Counted from the first letter of the stretch, positions 1-5,328 are shown. The stretch: DNA of 5,423 bases from Clostridia bacterium (GCA_028701415.1 JAQVQU010000089.1:1-5423); one strand, 5' to 3'. Numbers and translations: made by a program. Notes: generated from the sequence alone by a model not told the origin.

Positions 1-78
1 TTCTCATAGTAAGTGCAACAGATAATCTATTGGTGTCAGTTCTCATAGTAAGTGCAACAGATAATCTATTGGTGTCAG
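1..78. repeat. Two perfect tandem copies of a 39-bp unit
   Basis: Positions 1-39 and 40-78 are identical, starting ttctcatagtaagtgc and ending ctattggtgtcag. The array is cut by the window edge, so more copies may lie to the left. Read on the minus strand each unit begins near TGACACC. IS21-family elements end in 5'-TG...CA-3' and carry several subterminal repeats, so this could be the outer end of such an element, but no transposase is present to confirm it. The unit length is divisible by three and one frame on each strand stays open (minus-strand frame ...DTNRLSVALTMRT...), so a repeat-coding tail is the alternative. An assembly duplication at a contig edge is also possible. Confidence 0.9.
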
Positions 79-92
79 TATTTTTATCTTTT

Positions 93-121
93 TTGACATA
101 TAAAAATATTTCCTCTATAAT
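93..121 (+). promoter_or_regulatory. Consensus sigma-70 promoter of the small membrane ORF
   Basis: TTGACA at 93-98 and TATAAT at 116-121 are separated by exactly 17 bp, a perfect match to the housekeeping sigma-70 (SigA) consensus. Transcription should start near 127-129, inside the Shine-Dalgarno GGGAGG at 126-131, leaving a leader of only about 10-12 nt before the ATG at 139. The promoter lies 15 bp beyond the last 39-bp repeat and reads away from it. Confidence 0.85.
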
Positions 122-138
122 GACTGGGAGGTAAAAAA

Positions 139-237
139 ATGAAAAGATATTTTAAGCAAAAAATAATTGGTTGGATAATGGGAATAATAATGCTTGCGGT
201 ATTAATTATTATACTGTATGCAAAATATGGTTCCTAA
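139..237 (+). CDS. Small single-span membrane peptide, 32 aa, function unknown
   Basis: The ORF starts ATG at 139, 7 nt after a strong Shine-Dalgarno GGGAGG (126-131), and ends TAA at 235-237. The peptide begins MKRYFKQKIIGW, with a basic N-terminus (K2, R3, K6, K8), then a hydrophobic segment from about residue 9 to 27 rich in Ile, Leu and Met, and a short tail AKYGS. This suggests one transmembrane helix with the N-terminus in the cytoplasm by the positive-inside rule. The perfect upstream promoter and good ribosome site argue for real expression despite the small size. I do not recognise the family. Size and the W-x-M-x3-M pattern loosely recall short Bacillota membrane peptides such as the DUF4044/Prli42 group, and type I toxin peptides are another possibility; neither is demonstrated. 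It converges on the E1 gene, whose stop is 34 bp away. Confidence 0.6.
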   Translation: MKRYFKQKIIGWIMGIIMLAVLIIILYAKYGS

Positions 238-245
238 AGAAAAAG

Positions 246-265
246 CAAAAACAATCAATGTTTTG
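246..265 (-). terminator. Weak hairpin between convergent genes, possible E1 terminator
   Basis: AAAAC (248-252) pairs with GTTTT (260-264) around a 7-nt loop; a C-G pair (246/265) can be added with one bulge. Read on the minus strand it is followed by GCTTTTTCTTT, a T-rich tail that suits ending the E1 transcript. The stem is short and almost all A-T, so this is a weak candidate. Confidence 0.25.
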
Positions 266-271
266 TATAAA

Positions 272-2596
272 TTACTGAGAACATAATTCCAGTATTTTTT
301 TTATTATTAATTTTATATTTGGAATAAAATCACCCATATTCTCATAAATAGGAGTGATACCATCGTATGCGCCAAGAATGATTGGTGGTTTTTTCAAATC
401 TTTTTCAGACAAAGTATATATATCAAATGCAAAATTTTTTAGTACCGAAACCCTTTCGTTTTCATGACCCACTATAAAACATTTCCCCGTTTTCTTTATG
501 GAATATTGAATTTGCCTATATTCAAAAGGTTCTATGCTCCCAGCTGAAAAAACATCTGCTGTAATTCCGCTTAAAATAGGGTCTTTAAATGCTGCTAAAA
601 CATCATATAGAACGGAACCTATTGTAAGTATTGTTATATTATTCCCTTCACTAACCATAGTCGGCTCGCCGATTTGCTTAGTATAATAAGTATTCGGTAT
701 TTTCATTTTATACTTTTCTTCTGAAAGCAATTCTTTGTTTTCAAAAAATACTACAGGTTTAGAAGATTCCAAAGCTGCATTAAATAAACCTTTAATATCA
801 AAAGGCGTAACCGGATATAATACGCACAATCCAGGTATATGAGTTACAAGCGAAACCCAATCTTGAGAATGTTGTGCTCCATAAGTCCTGCTTGTTGTGA
901 CTCTAATAATTACCTTCAAATTAAAATATCCTGCACTTATACTATTCCACTTCGCGAGTTGATTGAAAATTTCGTCTCCCGCTCTGCCTATAAATCCAGA
1001 AAACATAAGGTCCACAATAGCCCTTCCACCCGACATAGAATACCCTATAGCAACACTGACCATGCAGGCCTCGCTCACGGGAGAATTAAATAACCTTTCA
1101 TATCCATAATCCTTCTTTATTCCCGAATAAACTGAGTTGCTTCCTCCCCAATCTCTTGCATTAACTCCGAACGAAACCAAATTATCATATCTTTCAAAGG
1201 CCTCTTTTACCGCAATATTCAGGGCTTCTTTAGCTCCATATAAGGACCAATTGGTTAGATCTTTCTTTTCAAATTCATTTAGATGTAAATTGTTCGATTC
1301 AATTAGCTTATCAATTATATTTTCTTGGGTAAAAGAATCTATCCTCTTTTCTCTTGAGAAAGAAGTCCTGGGAGATAAATTCATATCGGTCGCCGAATCA
1401 AAGGCCAGTTTTAACAACTCTTCGATTTCGGTATATGAAGATAATATTTGTTCTTTTGAAATTACTCTTTCTTCAATCAATTTACTCGCAAAAGTATCAA
1501 TAGGATCTATTTCTTTCCATTGAGAAATCTCTTTACTTTCTCTTGCTTCTTCCTTATCAGATTCTGAATGTCCTTCGTATCTATAGGTTACAATATCCAA
1601 AAGGGCTGGACCATTTCCTTTAATAATTTCATTCTTCTTTCTTTTTGTGGCGTAATACACCGCAAGAGGGTCCATTCCATTTACTCTTTCAGCGTTCAAT
1701 GCATTTTCGGAAATTCCAGAACTAATTCGTACAAGCTTATCGTATGCCATGGTTTCTCCAACAGTACTTCCGCCCATCCCATACCCATTGTTGAAAAAAT
1801 TAAATAGAACTGGTAAGCCTCCCTTTTTCTCCCACAATAGATTAAATTGCTTCATCGCGGCAAAATTCATTGACTCAAACACTATCCCGCATCCAACAGC
1901 TCCATCTCCTAAGTTTGCAATAGAAATGCTTTTTTCTCCTTTTATCTTTTTATATAATGCAGCTCCAGTAGCAATTGGTGCCGAGGCCCCAACGATTGCA
2001 TTAGCAGGAAATACTCCGAAAGGAGGGAAAAACATATGCATAGAGCCAGCACAACCTTTTTGAAATCCAGTATCTTTTCCTAAAATTTCTGATACTGCAC
2101 CATACAAAACATAAAAGCGGGCTAACTCTTTTATATCCCCATTATTTCTAAAAATATCTCGAGCTTTCTCATATATATAGCCGTGCTGATATTCCTTCAT
2201 TATTTTCATTAATTCTTCTTCCGAACAACGAGAAATAGCATACATAGCCCTTGCTAACAGTTCCCCATGCGAACGATGTGACCCAAATGAATAGTCACTC
2301 ATATCAAGTGCATAAGCCTGCCCAACGCAAGCCGCCTCTTCCCCATTAATCAAGTGAATAGGCCCGGCAATACTTAAATTATTCATTGCCCATTTCTTTG
2401 TCTTTTTTATAGTTTTTATCTTATTTTCGAAAGAACGAATCAAATACATATCGAGTAGCATATTAATCAAATCTGAATCACTTAACCCGGTCCTTTTTTC
2501 TTCGTAAGAATAATTCTTGCAACAGAAAATTTTAGGGAAAAGAATTTCCTCCTCTTTCAGCGCAGATTCAATGCTAATTTTTATATCTTTGTTCAT
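272..2596 (-). CDS. Fused E1 alpha-beta 2-oxoacid dehydrogenase (thiamine diphosphate)
   Basis: This 774-aa protein joins both halves of a pyruvate/branched-chain/acetoin-type dehydrogenase E1 in one chain. E1 decarboxylates a 2-oxoacid on thiamine diphosphate and passes the acyl group to the lipoyl domain of E2 in the cytoplasm. Alpha-like half, about residues 40-400: SHRSHG (106-111), GSMHMF (184-189), the thiamine-diphosphate/Mg motif GDG (230-232) with partner NN (269-270) in FFNNGYGMG, and YRYEGHSESD (338-347). Beta-like half, about 450-774: KEALNIAVKEAFER (456-469), the catalytic-type Glu509 in PVSEA, and His576 in GAQHSQ. No lipoyl domain is fused to it. The start at 2596 (MNKD) is preferred over an in-frame ATG at 2731 because an AAAAAGGA ribosome site and a promoter lie just upstream of it, while 2731 falls inside the repeat array and would add 45 Lys/Arg-rich residues. 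Substrate is undetermined; pyruvate or acetoin are plausible. It is divergent from lplA, which may lipoylate its E2 partner. Confidence 0.93.
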   Translation of the reverse strand: MNKDIKISIESALKEEEILFPKIFCCKNYSYEEKRTGLSDSDLINMLLDMYLIRSFENKIKTIKKTKKWAMNNLSIAGPIHLINGEEAACVGQAYALDMSDYSFGSHRSHGELLARAMYAISRCSEEELMKIMKEYQHGYIYEKARDIFRNNGDIKELARFYVLYGAVSEILGKDTGFQKGCAGSMHMFFPPFGVFPANAIVGASAPIATGAALYKKIKGEKSISIANLGDGAVGCGIVFESMNFAAMKQFNLLWEKKGGLPVLFNFFNNGYGMGGSTVGETMAYDKLVRISSGISENALNAERVNGMDPLAVYYATKRKKNEIIKGNGPALLDIVTYRYEGHSESDKEEARESKEISQWKEIDPIDTFASKLIEERVISKEQILSSYTEIEELLKLAFDSATDMNLSPRTSFSREKRIDSFTQENIIDKLIESNNLHLNEFEKKDLTNWSLYGAKEALNIAVKEAFERYDNLVSFGVNARDWGGSNSVYSGIKKDYGYERLFNSPVSEACMVSVAIGYSMSGGRAIVDLMFSGFIGRAGDEIFNQLAKWNSISAGYFNLKVIIRVTTSRTYGAQHSQDWVSLVTHIPGLCVLYPVTPFDIKGLFNAALESSKPVVFFENKELLSEEKYKMKIPNTYYTKQIGEPTMVSEGNNITILTIGSVLYDVLAAFKDPILSGITADVFSAGSIEPFEYRQIQYSIKKTGKCFIVGHENERVSVLKNFAFDIYTLSEKDLKKPPIILGAYDGITPIYENMGDFIPNIKLIIKKILELCSQ

Positions 2597-2600
2597 ATCA

Positions 2601-2608
2601 TCCTTTTT
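2601..2608 (-). promoter_or_regulatory. Ribosome binding site that fixes the E1 start
   Basis: On the minus strand AAAAAGGA is followed by TGAT and then the ATG at 2596. The 4-nt spacing is a little short but acceptable, and this is the best Shine-Dalgarno near any candidate start. It supports the 774-residue form over the longer reading from 2731. Confidence 0.75.
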
Positions 2609-2615
2609 GTACTCA

Positions 2616-2644
2616 ATTCTATATACTTTATAATAAATTGTCAA
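2616..2644 (-). promoter_or_regulatory. Sigma-70 promoter of the E1 gene
   Basis: On the minus strand TTGACA (2644-2639) and TAGAAT (2621-2616) are separated by 17 bp. The -35 matches consensus perfectly and the -10 at five of six positions. Transcription should start near 2609-2610, giving a leader of only about 13 nt before the ATG at 2596. The -35 sits in a small inverted repeat, AATTG-N-CAATT (2636-2646), which might be an operator half-site pair or chance in AT-rich DNA. Confidence 0.75.
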
Positions 2645-2657
2645 TTGAGGCTTCATA

Positions 2658-2917
2658 CAAGGTAAGAAGTTACATATAAGAAACTTTCTTTTTTTATAAC
2701 TTCTCTTTCTGTTCTTTAAGACTTTTAGCAAGGTAAGAAGTTACATGGAAAAAACTTTTTTTTCTTTTTATAACTTCTCTTTCTGTTGTTTAAGACTTTA
2801 TACAATGTAAGAAATTTTATGCGACAAAACTTTCTTGTCTTATCTTAATTTTATCTTTTTTTGTTTATAGATTTTTACAAGATAAGAAGTTTTATTCAAC
2901 AAAGTTTTCTTGGCCCA
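2658..2917. repeat. Imperfect tandem array of 71-75 bp units in divergent intergenic region
   Basis: Four units begin at 2658, 2729, 2803 and 2878 (spacings 71, 74 and 75 bp), each opening with CAAGGTAAGAAGTTACAT or a variant; the last is partial. Units 1 and 2 are nearly identical and also share TTTTTATAACTTCTCTTTCTG and TTTAAGACTTT; units 3 and 4 have drifted. Each has a central AACTTTCTT-like word. Units 1 and 2 contain an inverted repeat AGAAGTTA/TAACTTCT (2665-2672 with 2697-2704; 2736-2743 with 2771-2778), and unit 3 can form GACAA/TTGTC (2823-2827 with 2835-2839). The array fills most of the 404-bp gap between the E1 and lplA starts, upstream of both promoters, and I see no gene in it. 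It could be a multi-site regulatory region or decayed repeat DNA. Confidence 0.85.
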
Positions 2918-2969
2918 AAACTTACTCAGAAATTTTACATTAAATAATATCAATTTTACCTAACTGTAA

Positions 2970-2992
2970 TGATATACTTAATAAGTAGAGGT
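2970..2992 (+). promoter_or_regulatory. Extended -10 promoter and ribosome site of lplA
   Basis: TGATATACT at 2970-2978 is an extended -10 element (TG-n-TATACT). The -35 region 17 bp upstream (TCAATT) is poor, which is typical of extended -10 promoters. The Shine-Dalgarno AGAGGT at 2987-2992 sits 8 nt before the lplA ATG. Transcription should start near 2984-2986, so the leader is about 15 nt and begins almost at the ribosome site. Confidence 0.6.
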
Positions 2993-3000
2993 AATATAAA

Positions 3001-3951
3001 ATGGCACGTATAATAATTTCAAATTCATTAAATCCATATGATAATTTAGGATTAGAAGAGTATCTTCTTCAAAACCACGATGGAATGCCTTTATTGTATT
3101 TATGGCAAAACAAAAAAACTGTAGTTATAGGTAAATATCAAAACGCCTTTGAAGAATGCAATCTTGAAGTAATGAAAGAACTTGAAGTCACTTTAGCAAG
3201 AAGAATAACCGGTGGTGGAGCTGTTTATCATCATACCGGAAATCTTAATTTTTCCTTCATATTATCAAACGAACAATATGATACTAATAGACAGTTACAA
3301 GTTATTATTAACGCCTTAAAAACAATTGGAATAGATGCATATTTCTCGGGAAGAAACGATATTTTGGTTTCAGAAAAAAAATTTAGTGGAAATGCCTTTT
3401 ATAATGGGGAGCAATCCTCTCTACATCATGGGACAATATTAATAAGTGAAAACAAGGATCTTATCGAAAAAGTCTTAAATGTAAAAGATGCAAAACTGAT
3501 ATCTAAAGGAGTAAAAAGCATTAAGTCGAGAATAATAAACTTAAACGAGATAAACCCTAAATTAACTCCCTCGATTATAAGTGACTTGCTCATTAAATCT
3601 TTTGAGGTTGAATATGGCAAAGCAACATTCTTATCTGTAGATTCAAATTTATTTAAAAAAAATTCCTTGAAGTTTTCCTCAAATGATTGGTTATATGGAA
3701 AAAACCCAACATACAATAAGATTATTCATGGTAGAACTGTTTACGGAAACCTTGATGTATATCTTTTATTAAAAGACAACATTATAAAAAGCGCAACGGT
3801 TTATACAGACTCACTACTACCTGACTTATCTACAAAATTGGAATACGCTCTTAATGGAGCCTATTTCTCCATATCTGGGATTCTTAATTTGATATTAGAT
3901 GAGAAATTCGATAAAAATGAGTTCGTCTCATTCTTTTTCCCAAAGGACTAA
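3001..3951 (+). CDS. lplA: Lipoate-protein ligase A
   Basis: This 316-aa cytoplasmic enzyme activates free lipoate with ATP and joins it to a lysine of lipoyl domains (E2 subunits, GcvH), the salvage route for lipoate. The family signature RRITGGGAVYHHTGNLNFSF is at residues 67-86. GRNDILV (117-123), KKFSGNA with the lipoyl-AMP-binding-type Lys127 (126-132) and HHGT (142-145) follow in the expected order. The C-terminal accessory domain, about 200-316 with WLYGKNPTYN, is present, so this is the two-domain form close in length to E. coli LplA (about 337 aa). His78 stands where most relatives have Asp (HD-x-GN). The ATG at 3001 has a good Shine-Dalgarno 8 nt upstream. The biotin ligase gene starts 2 nt after the TAA, so the two are almost certainly cotranscribed. 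The divergent E1 gene is consistent with use of lipoate in a 2-oxoacid dehydrogenase complex. Confidence 0.94.
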   Translation: MARIIISNSLNPYDNLGLEEYLLQNHDGMPLLYLWQNKKTVVIGKYQNAFEECNLEVMKELEVTLARRITGGGAVYHHTGNLNFSFILSNEQYDTNRQLQVIINALKTIGIDAYFSGRNDILVSEKKFSGNAFYNGEQSSLHHGTILISENKDLIEKVLNVKDAKLISKGVKSIKSRIINLNEINPKLTPSIISDLLIKSFEVEYGKATFLSVDSNLFKKNSLKFSSNDWLYGKNPTYNKIIHGRTVYGNLDVYLLLKDNIIKSATVYTDSLLPDLSTKLEYALNGAYFSISGILNLILDEKFDKNEFVSFFFPKD

Positions 3952-3953
3952 TA

Positions 3954-4718
3954 ATGGCAAGGATTGATCTTCTCAACAAAATAATACTTCAGGAAGCCCT
4001 CGCTGGCCAGAATATTGAAATAATCTATTTTGATGAGATTGATTCAACTAACAACTATGCAAAAACTCTTGTTCAAGAGAGTTTACACAAAAATAAATTA
4101 ATAGTTGCAAATTCACAAACATCTGGTAGAGGGCGTCAAGAAAAATCTTTTTTCTCCCCTTCCGGCACAGGAATCTACATGAGCATCCTGTTTGATTCTT
4201 GCGACCAAATGTATAAGAACGAAGTAACCATTCGCGCAGCAACGGCATGTATCAAAGCAATCAATACCTTGTCCCAAAAAAAAGTACAAATCAAATGGGT
4301 AAACGATTTATTTTTTAATGGTAAAAAAATTGGAGGTATATTAACTGAATCAATCGGGGAATCTAGTTGGATTATTCTAGGAATTGGCATTAATTTATTT
4401 ACCTCAGAATTTCCTTCAGATTTAGAAAATATTGCAGGATCTCTAAATGATGAAATTTTAACAAGAGCCCAATTAATTGCAGAGATTACAAAGACATTTT
4501 TCACCTCGAAAGATAGTTTTATTGATATTATAAAGTATTACAAGGAAAACTGTTTAATACTCGGGAAAGAAATAGCTTTCATGGTAAACAATAAAAACTA
4601 CTCGGGAAGAGCTCTAGATATAAACGAAAGAGGCAATCTTGTAGTAGAAACTAAGGAAGGAAAACTTACTCTAGGATCCGGAGAGATAACTCTTAAAAGT
4701 TCTTCTTTTACTCAATAA
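3954..4718 (+). CDS. birA: Biotin-protein ligase, monofunctional (no HTH domain)
   Basis: This 254-aa enzyme makes biotinyl-AMP and attaches biotin to a lysine of biotin carboxyl-carrier domains (for example in acetyl-CoA, pyruvate or decarboxylase complexes). Motifs in order: EIDSTN (28-33), QTSGRGRQ (55-62, biotin/ATP loop), SPSGTGIYMS (68-77), KWVNDLFFNGKKIGGILTE (114-132) with the catalytic-type Lys125, and GIGIN (143-147). A small C-terminal domain follows (about 205-250). The catalytic core starts at about residue 22, so the N-terminal winged-helix repressor domain of E. coli BirA (321 aa) is absent and it is unlikely to regulate biotin synthesis. Its Shine-Dalgarno AAAGGA (3942-3947) lies in the end of lplA, 6 nt before the ATG, and only 2 nt separate the genes, indicating translational coupling. 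LplA and biotin ligases share a fold, but these motifs point to biotin. Confidence 0.92.
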   Translation: MARIDLLNKIILQEALAGQNIEIIYFDEIDSTNNYAKTLVQESLHKNKLIVANSQTSGRGRQEKSFFSPSGTGIYMSILFDSCDQMYKNEVTIRAATACIKAINTLSQKKVQIKWVNDLFFNGKKIGGILTESIGESSWIILGIGINLFTSEFPSDLENIAGSLNDEILTRAQLIAEITKTFFTSKDSFIDIIKYYKENCLILGKEIAFMVNNKNYSGRALDINERGNLVVETKEGKLTLGSGEITLKSSSFTQ

Positions 4719-4738
4719 ACAAAATAATATTTACTTTA

Positions 4739-4784
4739 ATTGTTTCGGAACAATAATTTATATTGTTCGCGATGTATTTTTTTT
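4739..4784 (+). terminator. Overlapping hairpins and T-run after the biotin ligase gene
   Basis: Two mutually exclusive stems share AACAAT: ATTGTT-TCGG-AACAAT (4739-4754, 6 bp) and AACAATA-ATTTA-TATTGTT (4749-4767, 7 bp). A run of eight T follows at 4777-4784, but 9 nt after the second stem, which is not the standard intrinsic-terminator arrangement. It is the best candidate for ending the lplA-birA transcript. The rest of the gap 4719-4981 holds no convincing gene; it carries this structure and the tRNA promoter. Confidence 0.35.
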
Positions 4785-4883
4785 ATTTGTAAACATTAAA
4801 ACTTGTTATTATGTATTTATGAATCTACCATTTAACCATCACTTTTTGAGGAATACTATACACTACTAAGTTATTTTAATTGA

Positions 4884-4912
4884 TTGACACAATATTTGTT
4901 TTTGTTTATACT
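4884..4912 (+). promoter_or_regulatory. Promoter of the tRNA operon
   Basis: TTGACA (4884-4889) and TATACT (4907-4912) are 17 bp apart, matching 11 of 12 consensus positions. The predicted start near 4919 leaves a leader of about 63 nt before tRNA-Gly. Such strength is expected for stable RNA genes. Confidence 0.82.
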
Positions 4913-4933
4913 AAATAAGCGTGTTAATTTCAA

Positions 4934-4965
4934 GGAAATATGCTGGGTAACCGTTATTTATTTCC
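4934..4965 (+). other. Inverted repeat in the tRNA operon leader
   Basis: GGAAATA (4934-4940) pairs with TATTTCC (4959-4965) around an 18-nt loop that contains the palindrome GGTAACC (4946-4952). The sequence GAATATTTTTG follows. It may be a leader hairpin removed in tRNA processing or a weak attenuator; there is no direct evidence for either. Confidence 0.4.
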
Positions 4966-4981
4966 GAATATTTTTGATTCT

Positions 4982-5055
4982 GCGGGTGTAGTTCAATGGT
5001 AGAATCCAAGCCTTCCAAGCTTGTCGCGTGGGTCCGATTCCCATCACCCGCTCCA
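4982..5055 (+). tRNA. tRNA-Gly (anticodon TCC)
   Basis: The acceptor stem GCGGGTG/CACCCGC is perfect, with discriminator T and an encoded CCA. The anticodon arm CAAGC-CTTCCAA-GCTTG puts TCC at the anticodon, reading GGA/GGG. The D-loop keeps GG. The T-arm is GTGGG-TCCGATT-CCCAT: the loop reads T-C-C rather than the near-universal T-T-C, so position 55, normally pseudouridine, is C. This is the first tRNA of the array, about 63 nt after the predicted transcription start. Confidence 0.96.
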
Positions 5056-5060
5056 TTCAC

Positions 5061-5137
5061 GGATCAGTAGCTCAGTCGGATAGAGCAACGGCCTTCTAAG
5101 CCGTAGGTCGAGGGTTCGAATCCCCCCTGGTTCACCA
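5061..5137 (+). tRNA. tRNA-Arg (anticodon TCT)
   Basis: The anticodon arm ACGGC-CTTCTAA-GCCGT gives TCT, reading AGA/AGG. The D-arm GCTC/GAGC is regular and CCA is encoded. The acceptor GGATCAG/CTGGTTC closes with two G-T wobbles (2-71, 4-69). The T-arm GAGGG-TTCGAAT-CCCCC has an A-C mismatch at pair 50-64. The structure still clearly folds as a tRNA. It follows tRNA-Gly after 5 nt. Confidence 0.95.
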
Positions 5138-5169
5138 AACTAAATAATTTATCGGCACCGAATTAATAT

Positions 5170-5246
5170 GGTGGGTATGGCGCAGTTGGCAGCGCGCAAG
5201 ATTGTGGCTCTTGAGGCCGTGGGTTCGAGCCCCACTACTCACCCCA
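5170..5246 (+). tRNA. tRNA-His (anticodon GTG)
   Basis: The anticodon arm CAAGA-TTGTGGC-TCTTG gives GTG. The extra G at position -1 (5170) faces discriminator C73 (5243), the hallmark recognised by histidyl-tRNA synthetase. The acceptor GTGGGTA/TACTCAC has one wobble, the T-arm GTGGG/CCCAC is perfect, and CCA is encoded. A 32-nt spacer containing TCGGCACCGA precedes it. Confidence 0.97.
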
Positions 5247-5253
5247 AACACTA

Positions 5254-5328
5254 AGGGGTGTAGCCAAGCGGTAAGGCACCAGACTTTGACTCTGGCACTC
5301 GTAGGTTCAAATCCTCCCACCCCTGCCA
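5254..5328 (+). tRNA. tRNA-Gln (anticodon TTG)
   Basis: The anticodon arm CCAGA-CTTTGAC-TCTGG gives TTG. The D-arm GCC/GGC is regular, the discriminator is G and CCA is encoded. The acceptor AGGGGTG/CACCCCT makes the first pair A1-U72, whereas tRNA-Gln of most bacteria I know has U1-A72. The T-arm GTAGG-TTCAAAT-CCTCC has a T-C mismatch at pair 50-64. It lies 7 nt after tRNA-His. Confidence 0.95.

Noticed and set aside
1..131. Frame open from position 3 to a TAA at 132 through both 39-bp repeats
   Set aside because: No upstream start is visible, it runs through a consensus promoter and Shine-Dalgarno, and openness follows simply from the repeat length being divisible by three.
839..2063. Several plus-strand open frames of 79-128 codons opposite the E1 gene
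   Set aside because: They are antisense shadows of a clearly conserved protein; they show no recognisable domains.
2597..2731. Longer E1 reading frame beginning at an in-frame ATG at 2731
   Set aside because: The extra 45 codons are Lys/Arg-rich, lie partly in the repeat array, and contain the promoter (2616-2644) and ribosome site (2601-2608) of the start at 2596.
2658..2917. CRISPR array in the divergent intergenic region
   Set aside because: Similarity runs through the whole unit rather than short repeats with unique spacers, the units are diverged, and no cas genes are present.
3426..4504. Minus-strand open frames of 66-109 codons opposite lplA and birA
   Set aside because: They lie opposite strongly conserved enzyme motifs and have no independent support.
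4819..4869. Sixteen-codon frame starting MNLPF between birA and the tRNAs
   Set aside because: No Shine-Dalgarno, no clear promoter, and too short to support.
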